From Aselliscus stoliczkanus (lineage: Eukaryota > Chordata > Mammalia > Chiroptera > Hipposideridae), in the NCBI GenBank assembly GCA_033961575.1, contig CM066728.1, positions 101,694,852-101,758,851 of the forward strand: a stretch of 64,000 nt of DNA. Direction: 5' to 3'. The notes under the pieces are model-generated. The model was not told where the DNA came from. It saw nothing but the letters and a program-made list of their open reading frames with translations, and made no database searches. Shown one piece after another: positions 27,463 to 38,500 of the stretch. The first letter of the stretch is position 1. Each line of letters begins with the position of its first letter. The translations under genes and the position numbers were made by a program.

Positions 27463-28943
27463 GAAGAGATCCAAGAGGGCAAAGTAGATAAACATTGTGC
27501 ATGCTTTCTTCCAGGAACATATTAAAATTACTACTAAATTATACAACAATCAACTGGAGAACCATCTGAAGTCTGGCTGAACATAAGTTTTATAACTAAG
27601 TATATAAAGAAAAAGCCACATCAAGACTGGTAGGAGGGGAAGAGATATGAAACCGGCTGGCCCCAAATGTCCCCTTAAAAGGCCTGAGCACAGACTCTCA
27701 TTCTCAGGCACTCACCCTGGGCTCCAGAGGAAGGATGGTGGCTCGGGGGGCATCGGAAGCATATTGGGGGGGCAGACTCAGGTGTGTGGTTTCACAGAGA
27801 GCTGCAGGACAGTTGCCATTTTTCTTGTATGTGGTCCTTCTCCTATAAAGCAAGTAGGCAAGCACCATCTTTCTTCTGTTGAACCTGCCCCCATGGCCAA
27901 ATATGAATAAGATTGGTCTGGTGAGCTCTACTGCTCCATCCTGCTGACTCACTGGGAACCCACCATACCCAACTCCCCCAAAACAGGAGGCACTCTCTCC
28001 CAAGCAGCCAGCCTTGCCCACATTGCACTTTCTTAGAAAGCTATCAAACAGGCCACAGGTGAGTGGTAACTAGACTCAGTATGTTCTGAGATTTTTGCTG
28101 AGTTGGCCCCAGACTCAAAACTGGCACTTAACCAGAGACTACATTACACTGGTGACTATAACTCTTTTCACTCCAGTGACTCCCTAAGACCCTGCCTCAC
28201 CCAACTTGTGTACCACACAAGCCTTTATCAGTGGCTGGACCTTAAGAGAGCTAACCTTAAGAGAGGTGCCAGCAGGACTCCAGGCGTCCTAGCTTTTTGT
28301 GGCACTACCCCAGGCACAATACTGGTCACAGCCATCTTTGGTTCACAGCATGACCTCTCCCACATACCTCCAACTTTAGCACAGGCTATGAACAATTGCA
28401 TATCACTTTTTAGCTAATACCAGGTAGCGCCCAGCCAATCACAGGCAGTATGTGACCTGTGCCTCCACTGAAGCCCCTTCCAAAAGGGCCCAACACCAAT
28501 ATACTTGGAGGTTGGTTTCAGACCACAGAAGAGCATTGCCCAATTAGCCCCACAGGCAGCACACACAAGGGCAGTCCCAATAGGCATCAGAAACTGCTTG
28601 GCAAATCCCACTCAATGGGTTAAGCCCCCCACATAGCAGCTCATTGGCTGTGGATGTGGCCAACCCCACAGCCAGTCAGCCTGAGGGCCAATCCTACCCA
28701 CTGATATGCCAATAGCAATCAAGGCTCAGCTATAACAGGAGGGCACAACCCATGCAAGGGACACTCTTGGAACATTCAGAGCAGGTGATCAGGGAGACTG
28801 TGCTAGGGGCCCCACAGGGGCCCCTGGCAAAAATTGGGAGACTTAGCAGATCTACCTCATACATAGAAACAAACACTGGCAAAAATTGGGAGACTTAGCA
28901 GATCTACCTCATACATATAAACAAACACAGAGAGACAGCCAAA
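27463..28943 (+). promoter_or_regulatory. 5' UTR of half-L1 A
   Basis: The sequence upstream of ORF1 aligns in order with the 5' regions of elements B and C ('cagcagatctacctcat', 'caaggctcagctataacagg'). In L1s this region holds the internal RNA polymerase II promoter; that role is inferred, not seen. It contains a 52-bp tandem duplication (28824-28875, 28876-28927) that is absent from element B. Confidence 0.6.
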
Positions 28944-29954
28944 ATGAGGAAACAAAGAAATATGTCCCAAATGAAAGAACAGAAGGAAAATTCAGAAAAA
29001 GAACTAAATGACATGGAGGGAAACCACCTATCAGAGACAGAGTTCACAACAATGGTTATAAGAATGCTCAAGGAACTTAGTAAGACCTTCAACAAAAAGA
29101 TTGTAATCATAAAAAAAGGATATATAGGGCTGGCCGAGTGGCGTGGTGGTTAAGCGCTAGCTTGGGAAGCCAGCGGCCCCGGTTCGGGTCCCACATGTGA
29201 GGGCCAGTGACACTGCCCTCAAAATAAAAGGATATATAAACCATAAAAAAGAACCAGTCAGAAGTGAAAAATACAATAACTGAAATGAAGAATATACTAG
29301 AAGGAATCACCAGCAGAGGACTGAATCAGTGATTTGGAAGACAAGATAGCATAATATACCAAATCAAAACAAAAGCAAAAGAATCCAAAAAATGAAGATA
29401 GTTTAAGAGGCCTCTGGGACAACGTCATGTATAACAACAATGTATCATAGGGGTACCAGAAGGACAAGAGAAGAAAGCAAAGGATTGAGAACCTATTGGA
29501 CAAGATAATGACTGAAAACTTCCCTAACCTGACAAATGAACTAGATATACAAGACCAGCAAGTACAGAGAGTCCCAAATAACATGAACCCAAACAGCTCC
29601 ACACCAAAGCACACTATAATTAAAATGGCAAAGGTTAAAGACTAAGAAACAATCCTAAAAGCAGCAAGAGAAAGACAATTAGTAACTTATAAGGGAGCCC
29701 CCACAAGATTGTCAGCTGATATCTCAACAAAAACTTTGCAGGGCAGAAGGGATTAGCACAAAATATTCAATGTGATGAAAAGCAAGGAACTACAACCAAG
29801 GTTACTCTACCCAGCAAGGATGTCATTTAGAAATGAAGGACAGATAAAGAGTTTCCCAAAAAAGAAAAAGCTAAAGGAGTTCATCACCAACAAACCAGTA
29901 TTACAAGGAATGTTACAGTGTAAAATGGGGGGGAAAGATCAAAATTATGAATAA
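28944..29954 (+). pseudogene. L1 ORF1 (broken), element A
   Basis: It starts at ATGAGGAAACAAAG, matching the ORF1 starts of the other copies. The N-terminal part (MRKQRNMSQ, then a coiled-coil-like stretch with LSETEF) runs to about 29126, where a SINE is inserted. After the SINE the frame is interrupted, but the C-terminal domain is still recognisable (PRLLYPARMSF, QIKSFP, KPVLQGML), ending at 29954. ORF1p is the RNA-binding chaperone of the L1 ribonucleoprotein. This copy cannot make a full protein. Confidence 0.8.
29127..29225 (+). mobile_element. Short tRNA-derived SINE inside L1 ORF1, 13-bp TSD
   Basis: Head 'ggctggccgagtggcgtggt' with B box 'ggttcgggtccc', ending 'gccctcaaaat'. Perfect direct repeats AAAAGGATATATA at 29114-29126 and 29226-29238. 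The insertion is younger than the L1. Confidence 0.9.
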
Positions 29955-29958
29955 TAAA

Positions 29959-30530
29959 ATGGCAATAGCTACATATCTATCAACTATTACTTTCAATGTG
30001 AATGGATTAACTGCTCCAATCAAAAGACATAGGGTGGCTGAATGGATAAGAAAACAAAACCCTTACATATGATGACTACAATAGACTCACTTCAAATTGA
30101 AGGACATATACAGACAGAAACTAAAGGAATGGAAAAAGACATTTTATGAAAGTGGAAACAAACAAACAAAAAAATACAAAAAAACTGGAGTAACCATACT
30201 TATACCAGAAAAAATAGACTTTAAAGCAAAGGGTATAACAAGAGACAAAGAAGGACCCAGTAATCTCACTTCTCGGTAAACCCAAAACACTACTTTGAGG
30301 GGACATGTGCATCCATATGTTCATTGCAGCACTGTTTACAAAGGCCAAGATGTGGAGGCAGCCTGGGTGTCTGTGGATGGAAGAATGGAGTAGGTGGTAC
30401 ATATATACAATGGAATATTGCTCGCCCATGGATGGGAATGGGTTCTTGTCATCTACGGCAGCGTGAATGGAACTAGAGGGTATTGTGCTGAGTGGAGTAT
30501 CAGACAGGGAAAGACGAGTGCAATGTGATT
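29959..30530 (+). pseudogene. L1 ORF2 with internal deletion, element A
   Basis: It starts ATGGCAATAGC, giving the familiar endonuclease N-terminus (TFNVNGL, containing the catalytic-type Asn; IKRHRVAEWIRKQ). It soon meets a stop. After about 95 codons of homology it jumps at about 30254 to the terminal part of ORF2 ('aatggaatattgctc', 'catggatgggaatggg'). The remaining endonuclease active site and the whole reverse transcriptase are gone. Element B has the same junction. Confidence 0.8.
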
Positions 30531-31094
30531 TCGCTTATATGTAGAATCTAAAGAACAAAATGAACAAACAAACAAAACAGAAAGAGACCCATAGATACAA
30601 AGAATATTTTGATGATCACCAAATGGCAGGGATTTTGGGGTGTGGGTGAAAAAGGAGAAAGGATTAAGAAGCACAAATTGGTTGTTAAAAAGTAGTTATG
30701 GAGATGTAGGGTATAGCATAAGGAATATAGTTAATAATACTGTAATAATTATATATGGTGTCAGATGGGTACTAGATTTGTTGGGGTGATAGATGGCAGG
30801 GGATTGGGAGACAGGGTGAAAAAGATGATGGGATTAAGGAGTACAAGCTGCTAGCTACAAAATAGTCATGAGGATATAAAATAAAGCATAGGGAATATAA
30901 TCAATAATATGGTAGTAACTATGTACAGTGCCACATGGATACTAGACTAGTCAAGGGGATCACTTCATAAATTATATAAATGTCTAACCACTATGCTGTA
31001 CACCTGAAATTAATATAAATAATATTGAATATCAATAAATAAATTACGTAGAGAATTTAAAAAGAAAAAAATTAAAAAACAGAAGCTCAAGATT

Positions 31095-32477
31095 ATTTTT
31101 TTACTCTCAAATATTGAAAACACCATATTCTTTACCATTCTCCCTGTTGCCATGATACCTAATGTTTAGATTAGATTAGGAAGTTGAAAGACCTATGTTT
31201 TTACCCAAGTTCTCATAACCAGCTACCTCCATGAGTTTAGGTCAACCATTGCTACCAGAGTCCCTGTTTCCTAATGTATTAGATAAGAACTGTGTTCTAA
31301 ATGGACTCTAAGATTAGGTCCAGTGCTAATCTCGCTAGTTTCTATGATTTTGAATGTAAAATGTATATGCCAGAGCCAAAATATGTCATCAGCACTATGA
31401 ACTCATTGTATGCCTCTAAGGCAAAAAAATGAGACAGACATACTCAGTTCTCCACAGGATTTCTAAATAATAATTTAAAAAATTATCATTCTGGGTGATA
31501 AATTTAATCATGTTGTCTTTACTAATGGTATATTTTCAGTTAAATGAGTTCTTTTTCTAATATTTGCTGAATGGTTACTATCTACCAAACATTGCCAACA
31601 CTCTATGTGTATGATCTCATTTTTGACATGCTAGGAGGTACTGTCCATTTCTTATAGATGAAACAGCTGAAGCAGAGAAAAGATAACTAAGTCAATCCAG
31701 GAAATAGAATTTCTGAGAGAAAGTCTGAGACTCATACCTAGAAAGTTGATTTCAAAATCTGTGTATTTATAACCAATGCAATATTCTCAACCCTGAATAA
31801 CCATCCTTAATTACTGCTGACAGCCCTGCCACCAAGTGAAAAGCCATTATGTAAAAGTAGTTCCATTTATCTTAATGGGAAGAACTATGATATATTCCAT
31901 CCAACATAATATAGCTAAACAATTTTGTAAATAGAAAATACATCAATTGAACGAGAACAAGTTTACATAAGCTAATAAAAAAGAAAATTGAAAGAGAGTT
32001 AATTTAGTATGCATATAAAATATTGCAAGAATAGTTGACATGTAAAATCATAAAATTATACTGCAGTCATCAAAGAAGAATAGAGGGTGATGACCAATGG
32101 AGAAACAGAAAAAGCTGGCATATTTTTCAAGGTGCATTCTTCTTTCAACACCATTTTGTTCATCAAATTTAGAGATGGGGGTTCATTTTTATCTTGCATT
32201 CAAATTAAACTTAAAGTTATGACATAGAAAATTAAATTTAAGGAAAAATAAAAGCTAAGCACAACATTCAGAAACACATAAAACAGTACATGTGTACAGC
32301 AGACTGAAGAATCGATGCAGCCTTCTGATTTTCCTTGTTTGACCCATACACAAAAGAAAATATAGTAGGTTCTTCTAAACTTGGCACATATTTCAAATGC
32401 ATTTCATATGTTATTACATAACTAGAGCTTATTGTGTTGAATAATAGATGAATGTGTCTTTGCTTAAAATATTAATG
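31095..32477. other. Interval with MIR-type SINEs
   Basis: At about 31170-31350 a MIR3-like sense fragment ('agtttaggtcaaccattgct', 'tccctgtttcctaatgtatt', 'agtttctatgattttgaa'). At about 31565-31745 an antisense MIR ('ggttactatctaccaaacat', 'cttatagatgaaacagctga'). The remainder, about 31750-32477, is unassigned AT-rich sequence. Confidence 0.5.
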
Positions 32478-33061
32478 CAGTAAGTCCCCGACTTATGAAC
32501 GAGTTCCATTCTGGGGGAGCGTTCGTAAGTCGGATTCACTCGTTAAGTCTGACAAAGTGAGTCTTATACACCTTTGACACAAACATACAATGTGAAGCAT
32601 AAAAAAACTAAACATTCATAAAAAAATACTGTAAATAAACTATTTTACTTTTACAGTTACCTTACCCCTCCATCAGGAGCAACTGATCTCACAGATTCAT
32701 TGCACACAAATTTTCAAATATGAAATATGTCTTTACTATACCAAGTCACAAACATGACTGGTGATAGGTTATGGTAGGGGGAAGATATGGATGCGATGAG
32801 TCATGATACTTAAGTTAACTGTTAGATATTTGAAAATTTGTGTGCAATGAATCTGTGAGATCAGTTGCACCCAATGGTGGGTTACAATAGTGGTACAGTA
32901 CAGTACAACTGGAATATGGGGAGTGCATGGAGTGAACTGACAAAAGCAGACACGCGAGCTACTTCTGTGATTTGTTCGCATCTATGAATGTTTGTAATGT
33001 GAAGTCCGTTCATTTCTGTGAAAGTTTGCAACTTGAATGTTTATAAGTCGGGGACTTACTG
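32478..33061. mobile_element. Tigger-like MITE with internal inverted repeat
   Basis: A 584-bp element with 23-bp terminal inverted repeats differing at one base (32478-32500 and 33039-33061), beginning CAGTAAGTCCCCGACTTAT. The 3' flank gives TA; the 5' flank reads TG, consistent with a mutated TA duplication. The CAGT start and TA target are those of the pogo/Tigger group. Inside lies a perfect 43-bp inverted repeat (32679-32721 with 32826-32868). It is non-coding and presumably depended on a Tigger transposase. Confidence 0.8.
32679..32868. repeat. 43-bp perfect inverted repeat, 104-nt spacer
   Basis: The arm 32679-32721 (gcaactgatctcacagattc and onward) is the exact reverse complement of 32826-32868, with imperfect similarity continuing outward. 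Transcription through it would give a long stem-loop. It lies wholly inside the Tigger-like MITE. Confidence 0.95.
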
Positions 33062-33852
33062 TAGTGAAGTATAAACTACTTATAGCAACATATTTATATA
33101 GCGTGTTTTGGGGTGAAAAGATCACACCATGACCAAATACAAGGCATTGTCTGAAAAGTGGTATAGTTGGGTTTTTTTTTAATAATTACCATAATCACTA
33201 AACAGTGATTACGTGAGAAAAGTCTGCATGACTTCACAGCTAGTTTATAATCTCATAGCTCCAAGATCATAGCTCATCAACCTGTTAGACAACTATCTGT
33301 TAGAAGCATTAGCGTGGTAGAGTTCTAACGTGTTAACTTTGCGAAGCTAAACTATAATCCCCAGAATTCCCTTTCTAGCTTATTTCTAGTTGGGATGAAC
33401 TACAAGGGATATTCTCTCACAAGACTTGGGGAATAGGAAGCAGCACACACACATCGACTCCCAAGTAGTCATCCAAACAGTAGTTCAGGTGCTGCTGAAT
33501 GGATTTTGGAAATGTTCTTCAAGTCCTTTATACATTGACTTTAAATTCATCCTTAGAGAAATTATCTTGGATGGTCCTGGCTTAATCAGTTGGAAATCCT
33601 TCATAAAATGGCTTAGGGCTTCCCTGAGCCAAGAGGCCCAGCCAGGGGTGAAGTCTGCAATTGCTCCCTGCTTTTCCTAGCTCTTCCTTCCTAACTCCCT
33701 ACCTGTGGACAGCAAGCTTGAGTCCATGCCCGTGGAGTTCCATCCTGCTCATGATCTTTCTTTCTGACTGCCTGCCCTGTGGTCTCTGGCCTTGCTTAGA
33801 TGGCTGCACAATTAGGTAAGCCAATTCCTCATAATAATGGCATCAAAATATA
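33062..33852. other. Interval without a recognised gene
   Basis: Unassigned. It contains a small palindrome 'aatcactaaacagtgatt' near 33194. The frame at 33426-33680 has no recognisable protein. Confidence 0.4.
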
Positions 33853-33985
33853 CCAAGGGTGCCAAAAACAAATGCATACACATGACTTGTATTCATCTTT
33901 TGTTATCAGTATGTATTGAGTATTACAATTTTAATACAGTTTTTTCCTTTCTTAAAATGTGTATACATTTTTTTGGCACACTCTG
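33853..33985 (-). mobile_element. Tc1/mariner-type MITE (second family)
   Basis: The left end 'gggtgccaaaaacaaatgca' followed by 'tacacat' and the right end 'atgtgtatacattttttt' plus 'ggcaca' are imperfect terminal inverted repeats (about 25 bp). The left end abuts TA (33851-33852). The interior ('gtattcatcttttgttatca', 'gtattgagtattacaatttt') reads like the antisense 5' region of a mariner-type transposon known from other mammals. About 133 bp, internally deleted, non-coding. Confidence 0.65.
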
Positions 33986-34884
33986 TCTATCTAGTGGTTT
34001 TGCTTCTTGGCTGAACTCTGACTGATATACATAGAGTATAGTTGTATTTGAAAATTGCAATTGGAAAACTAGCTGCACCAATGGGTACACACATCCTAGA
34101 CATCGAAAGTTGGTTTATGGGAATAGAATATTAGACTACCTATTTTAATTTATTTTTTACCTCAATGAGAAAGACAAAGCAAGAAATTAAGCTTAAGCTT
34201 GACTGATATTTATAACACAGATGAAATGTTATGTTTTCACTCAACCCTTATGTGAGAGTATCACTTGTGACCCTCAATACATGATGTGTCCTGAGAGAAA
34301 ATCGAAGAATTCAATAACATGGTGGAACTAACAGTAGAAACTTCTTTATTCACTATCAGCAAATCAAAATACTCTGGCATTTTGACTTATTATGAATGTA
34401 CCGATTTATGAAAAACTAATGTTAACCAGATTATTTATAAAATGAACACATAGTTTAAAGGATTTGGTAAATTAATTGAATTGACTAAATATCAATAATT
34501 CAAGAACAAGTGCACCATAAGAAAGTGACAAAACCAACTCCTCCACTCTGGGTACAAGTTCTTCACCAATTCAGGTAAAAACAATCACACAATAATGACC
34601 TAACAGATTTGACAGGAAATTTGTAGGGAAATTTTTAATTTCCTGGACTTCACATGACAAAACAATATGTGTAAATTCTACCTTGCTTAAGCCACCATAA
34701 AGATTATCTACCACATGTAGTTTAACTTAGTCTTAACTATATACACATATATTTACATAATGTTTTTAAGAATTGAATTAGTATCATGAAATATTTTGCT
34801 ACAGGATAATAACACCTTGACAATCTTTCCAGTACTAGAAATATAAAACTATTCATTCTTTTAAATGGCTGCATCTGTTCAATT
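33986..34884. other. Interval without a recognised gene
   Basis: AT-rich, nothing supported. Confidence 0.4.
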
Positions 34885-35850
34885 AAAATACCATGTAAAA
34901 TACCATGTTAGTTGGGGATCCCACCCCAACTAACTCACACACTACCAGAGGCTATCTCTGAGAGCAGCCAGCCCACCCACATTTGCACACTTCCTTGGAA
35001 AACTATGAGAGTCCGTGAGCCCCAGGTGGGCAGCAACTGACCTCAGTGTTCTCTAGGAATTTTGCTGAGTTGCTCCAGGCTCAGCATTGACACCAGATCA
35101 GAGTCTACATTAATCTGGTGACCAAAACTCTTCCCATCTAGTGTCTCCCTGAGACCCTGCCTCACCCAATTCACATACCACATGAGGCTTTATCAGTGGC
35201 TGAAACTTAATGGACCCAGCAGGTGACAGCATGACTCTGGCTGTTCTGGCTTTTTGCAGAGTTACCTGGTACTGATGGCAGCTGTCCTCAATTTGCAGTG
35301 TGGCCTCTCCCACATGACTCCAGATTTAGCACAGGCAGCAAACGCCCATGGATTGCTTTATATCTCCCACCAGGTAACCCCTGGGCAGTCACAGGCAGTG
35401 GGTACTTAAGCCCCTCCCAAGAGGTCCCAGAACCAACATACTTGGAGGTTGGCTTCAGACCACAGCAGAACACCACCCAACTAGCCCCAAAAGTGGCACG
35501 CACAAAGGCTGGTCTCAACAGGCACCAGAGACCACTGGGGTGAATCCCATTCAGTGGGGTAAGCCTCCTGCACAGCAGCCCATACGCTGTGGATGTGGCC
35601 AAACCCCACAGCGAGTCAGCCTAAGGGTCAATCACACCAATTGATATGCCAATAACAATCAAGGCTCAACTATAACAGGTGAGCACATTCAACCCACCCA
35701 AGAACCCACTCTTAGAACACTCAGCTCAGGTGCAGGGAGATTGTGCCACTGGGCTCCACAGGACACCTACTACATAAAGTCACCTGGCCAAGACTGGGAG
35801 GAACAGCAGATCTACCTAACACAAACAAACAAACACAGAGAGGCAGCCAA

Positions 35851-36360
35851 AATGAGGAAACAAAGAAACATGTTTCAAATGAAAGACAGGAAAAAAATCC
35901 AGAAAAATAACTAAATGAAATGGAGGCAAGCAAACTGCCAGAGACAGAATTCAAATCGATGTTTATAAGGATGCTCAAGGAATGTAGTGAGAACTTCAAC
36001 AAAAAGATTACAAGTATAAAAAACACAAATAAACCAAAAAAATAAATAAATAACCAGTCCGAAGTGAAGAATACAATTCTGAAATTAAGAATGCACTAGG
36101 AGGAATCACCAGCAGATTAGATGAAGCAGAGGATCAAAAAAATGACTTGGAAGACAAGGTAGCAGAAAACACCTAACTGGAATAGCAAAAATAAAAAAAA
36201 TTTAAAATTTAAAAAGAGGACAGTTTAAGAGACCTCTCTGATAAAGAGCTTCCCAGATAAGAAAAAGCTAATGGAGTTCATCACCACCAAACTACTGTTA
36301 CAGGGAATGTTAGAGGGACTTTTAAAGACAGAAAAAAAAAATCAAAATTCTGAATAATAA
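35851..36360 (+). pseudogene. L1 ORF1 (broken), element B
   Basis: Starts 'atgaggaaacaaagaaacat', as in element A. Frame shifts and stops occur early ('aaaaataactaaatgaaatg'). A private deletion joins the middle of ORF1 ('agtttaagagacctctctg') directly to the C-terminal domain ('gataaagagcttcccagata'). Confidence 0.7.
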
Positions 36361-36363
36361 AAT

Positions 36364-36950
36364 GGCAATAGCTACATATCTATCAATAATTAGCTTCAAT
36401 ATAAATGGATTAAATATTACAATCAAATGACATAAGAGAGCTGAATGGATAAGAAAACAAAATCCTTACTTATGCTGCCCACAACAGACCCACTTCAGAT
36501 TGAAAGACAGACAGAAAGTAGAGATGGAAAAAGATAGTTCATGAAAATGGAAATAAGAAAAAAAAAAAAAGCTGGGGTGGCAATACTTATACCAGACAAA
36601 ACAGACTTTAAAACAAAGGCTATAACAAGAGACAAGGAAAAACCCAAGTAATCCCACTTTACAGTATTTATCCGAAGAAAGCCAAAATGCTACTTCAAGG
36701 GGATGTGTGCATCCATATATCCATTGCAACACTGTTTACAATGGCCATGATTTGAAAGCAGCCTGGGCGCTGGTCGATGGGAGAATGGATAAAGAGGAAG
36801 TGGTAAATATATACAATGGAATATTGCTCAGCCCTGGAAAGGAATGGGTACTTGCCATCTGCGGCAGCATGGATGGACCTGGAAAGCACTGTGCTAAGTG
36901 GAGTGTCAGACAGAGAAAGACAGATGCAATGTGATTTCACTTATCTGTGG
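36364..36950 (+). pseudogene. L1 ORF2 with internal deletion, element B
   Basis: It starts ATGGCAATAGCTAC, then homology to the endonuclease N-terminus as far as 'acaagagacaaggaaa'. It then jumps at about 36641 to 'acccaagtaatcccacttt', near the end of ORF2. The join falls at the same codon neighbourhood as in element A. After it come 'acaatggaatattgctcag' and the last ORF2 codons. Reverse transcriptase absent. Confidence 0.8.
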
Positions 36951-37445
36951 AATCTAAGAACAAAACAAACAAACAGAACAGAACAGAAACTCATATATAC
37001 AGAAAACATTTTGATGGTTGCCAGAGGGGAGAGGGTTTGGAGATGTGGGTGCAAGAAGGGGAAGGGATTAAGAAGTACAAATTAGTTGTTACAAAGTAGT
37101 CATGGGGATGTAGGTTTAGCATAAGGAATGTAGTCATGCCTTATATATGTATGGGTCAGATGGGTACTAGATTTGTTAGAGGTGATAGGTGGGAGGGGGC
37201 CGGGGGCAGGGTGAAAAATGTGAAGGGATTAAAAAGTACAAATTGGTAGTTACAAAATAGTCATGAGGATGTAAAGTAAAGCATAGGGGATACAGTCAAT
37301 GATAATAACAACTACATATAGTGTCAGGTGGGTGCTAGGCTAATCAGGGGGATCACTGCATAGATTGCATAAATGTCTAACCACTGTGCAGTACACCTGA
37401 AATTAATATAAAATAATATTGAATGTCAACTGTAATTGAAAAATT

Positions 37446-37694
37446 TTAAAAGGTAGGAGAAGGAGAAGGGGAGTAAGAGGTTCAAAATTCCAGGTATAAA
37501 ACAAGTCATGGGGATGTAATGTACAGCCCGGAGGATATAGTCAATAATATTGTGATAGCGTGGTACAGTGTCAGATGGTTGCTGGACTTATAGTGATCAC
37601 TTCTTTAGGTATATAAATGTAGAATAACTATGGTATATCCCTGAAACGAATATAATATTATATGTTAGCTATATTTCTAATAAAAATCTTAAAA
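37446..37694 (+). mobile_element. L1 3'-end fragment
   Basis: 'ggtaggagaaggagaagggg' (purine tract), 'aagtcatggggatgtaatgt', 'tatccctgaaacgaatataa' and 'ctaataaaaatctt': a complete L1 3' terminus directly abutting element B. Confidence 0.8.
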
Positions 37695-37978
37695 TAAAAA
37701 AGTCAGCCAACAGTGAGGATATGTAGAGAAAATAAAACCCTTGTGCACTATTGGTGGGATTGTAAACTGTTTCAACCCCTGTGGAAAACAGTATGGAGAT
37801 TCCTCAAATAGGTAAAAATTGATATACTATATGACCTAGCAATTCCATTTCTGGGTATTTATCCAAAGAAATCCAAAACACTAATTTGAAAAGATATGTA
37901 CCCCTATGTTCATTGTAGCATTACTTATAATAGTCAAGAAGATATGGAAGCAATCTATGAATGGATAAAAAATATGTG

Positions 37979-38024
<46 letters not shown>

Positions 38025-38500
38025 AAAATGGAATATTATGCACTGATAAAAAAGAACAAAATCTTGCCATTTGCAACAACATGGATGTACCCAGAAGGTG
38101 TTATACTAAATAAAATAAGTCAGGCAAAGAAAGACAAATACCATATGCTTTCACTTATAAGAGGGATCTAAAAACAAAAAAAACAAAAAACAAGTGAACA
38201 AATAAAACAAAACAAAAACAAATGCAGTAACAGAAAGCAAAGGGATGGTTACCAGAAGGGAATGGGTTGGGGGATGCATGAAACAGGGAAAAGAAATACA
38301 GTCAATAATATTGTGATAAGTTCGCACTGTGACAGATGATTGCTAGAATTAGTGGAGTGTTCGCATTGTAACATATACAAATGTCAAATCACTATATTAT
38401 GCACCTGAAACTAATATAAGTAATATAATATTGTATACCAACTATACTTAAATTTTTTTAATTAAAAAAATTTAAAAATTAAAAAAAAACAAAAAAAATT
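37695..38500 (+). mobile_element. L1 3' end (ORF2 tail and 3' UTR)
   Basis: 'ctattggtgggattgtaaac', 'gacctagcaattccatttct', 'atggaatattatgcactga' and 'atgcacctgaaactaatata', then an A/T-rich tail. Five-prime truncated. A (TA)n tract interrupts it at 37984-38021. Confidence 0.85.
37984..38021. repeat. (TA)n microsatellite
   Basis: About 19 TA units within an L1 3' fragment. Confidence 0.95.

Larger units (their letters stand above)
27463..31080 (+). mobile_element. Half-L1 (HAL1-like) element A, full-length unit
   Basis: A 3.6-kb unit bounded by degraded direct repeats AAAAGCTCAGAATT (27449-27462) and AGAAGCTCAAGATT (31081-31094). Order: a 1.4-kb GC-richer 5' UTR; ORF1 (from 28944); the start of ORF2 (from 29959); then a jump at about 30254 from the endonuclease region straight to the end of ORF2; then a 3' UTR and AATAAA-type tail. 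The whole reverse transcriptase is missing. Because the unit has its own target-site duplication, the deleted form itself seems to have been retroposed, presumably in trans by a complete L1. The 3' UTR carries a doubled unit (about 30655-30783 and 30828-30960). A short SINE sits in ORF1. Confidence 0.8.
34908..37445 (+). mobile_element. Half-L1 element B (5'-truncated)
   Basis: Same family as element A: part of the 5' UTR, ORF1 (from about 35851, with its own deletion near 36228-36245), ORF2 start (36364), the ORF2 deletion at about 36641, and a 3' UTR with the doubled unit (about 37063-37195 and 37225-37355), ending at 'aattgaaaaattttaaaa'. The 5' boundary carries an 11-bp-stem palindrome (34907-34917, 34924-34934). 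Non-coding. Confidence 0.8.
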
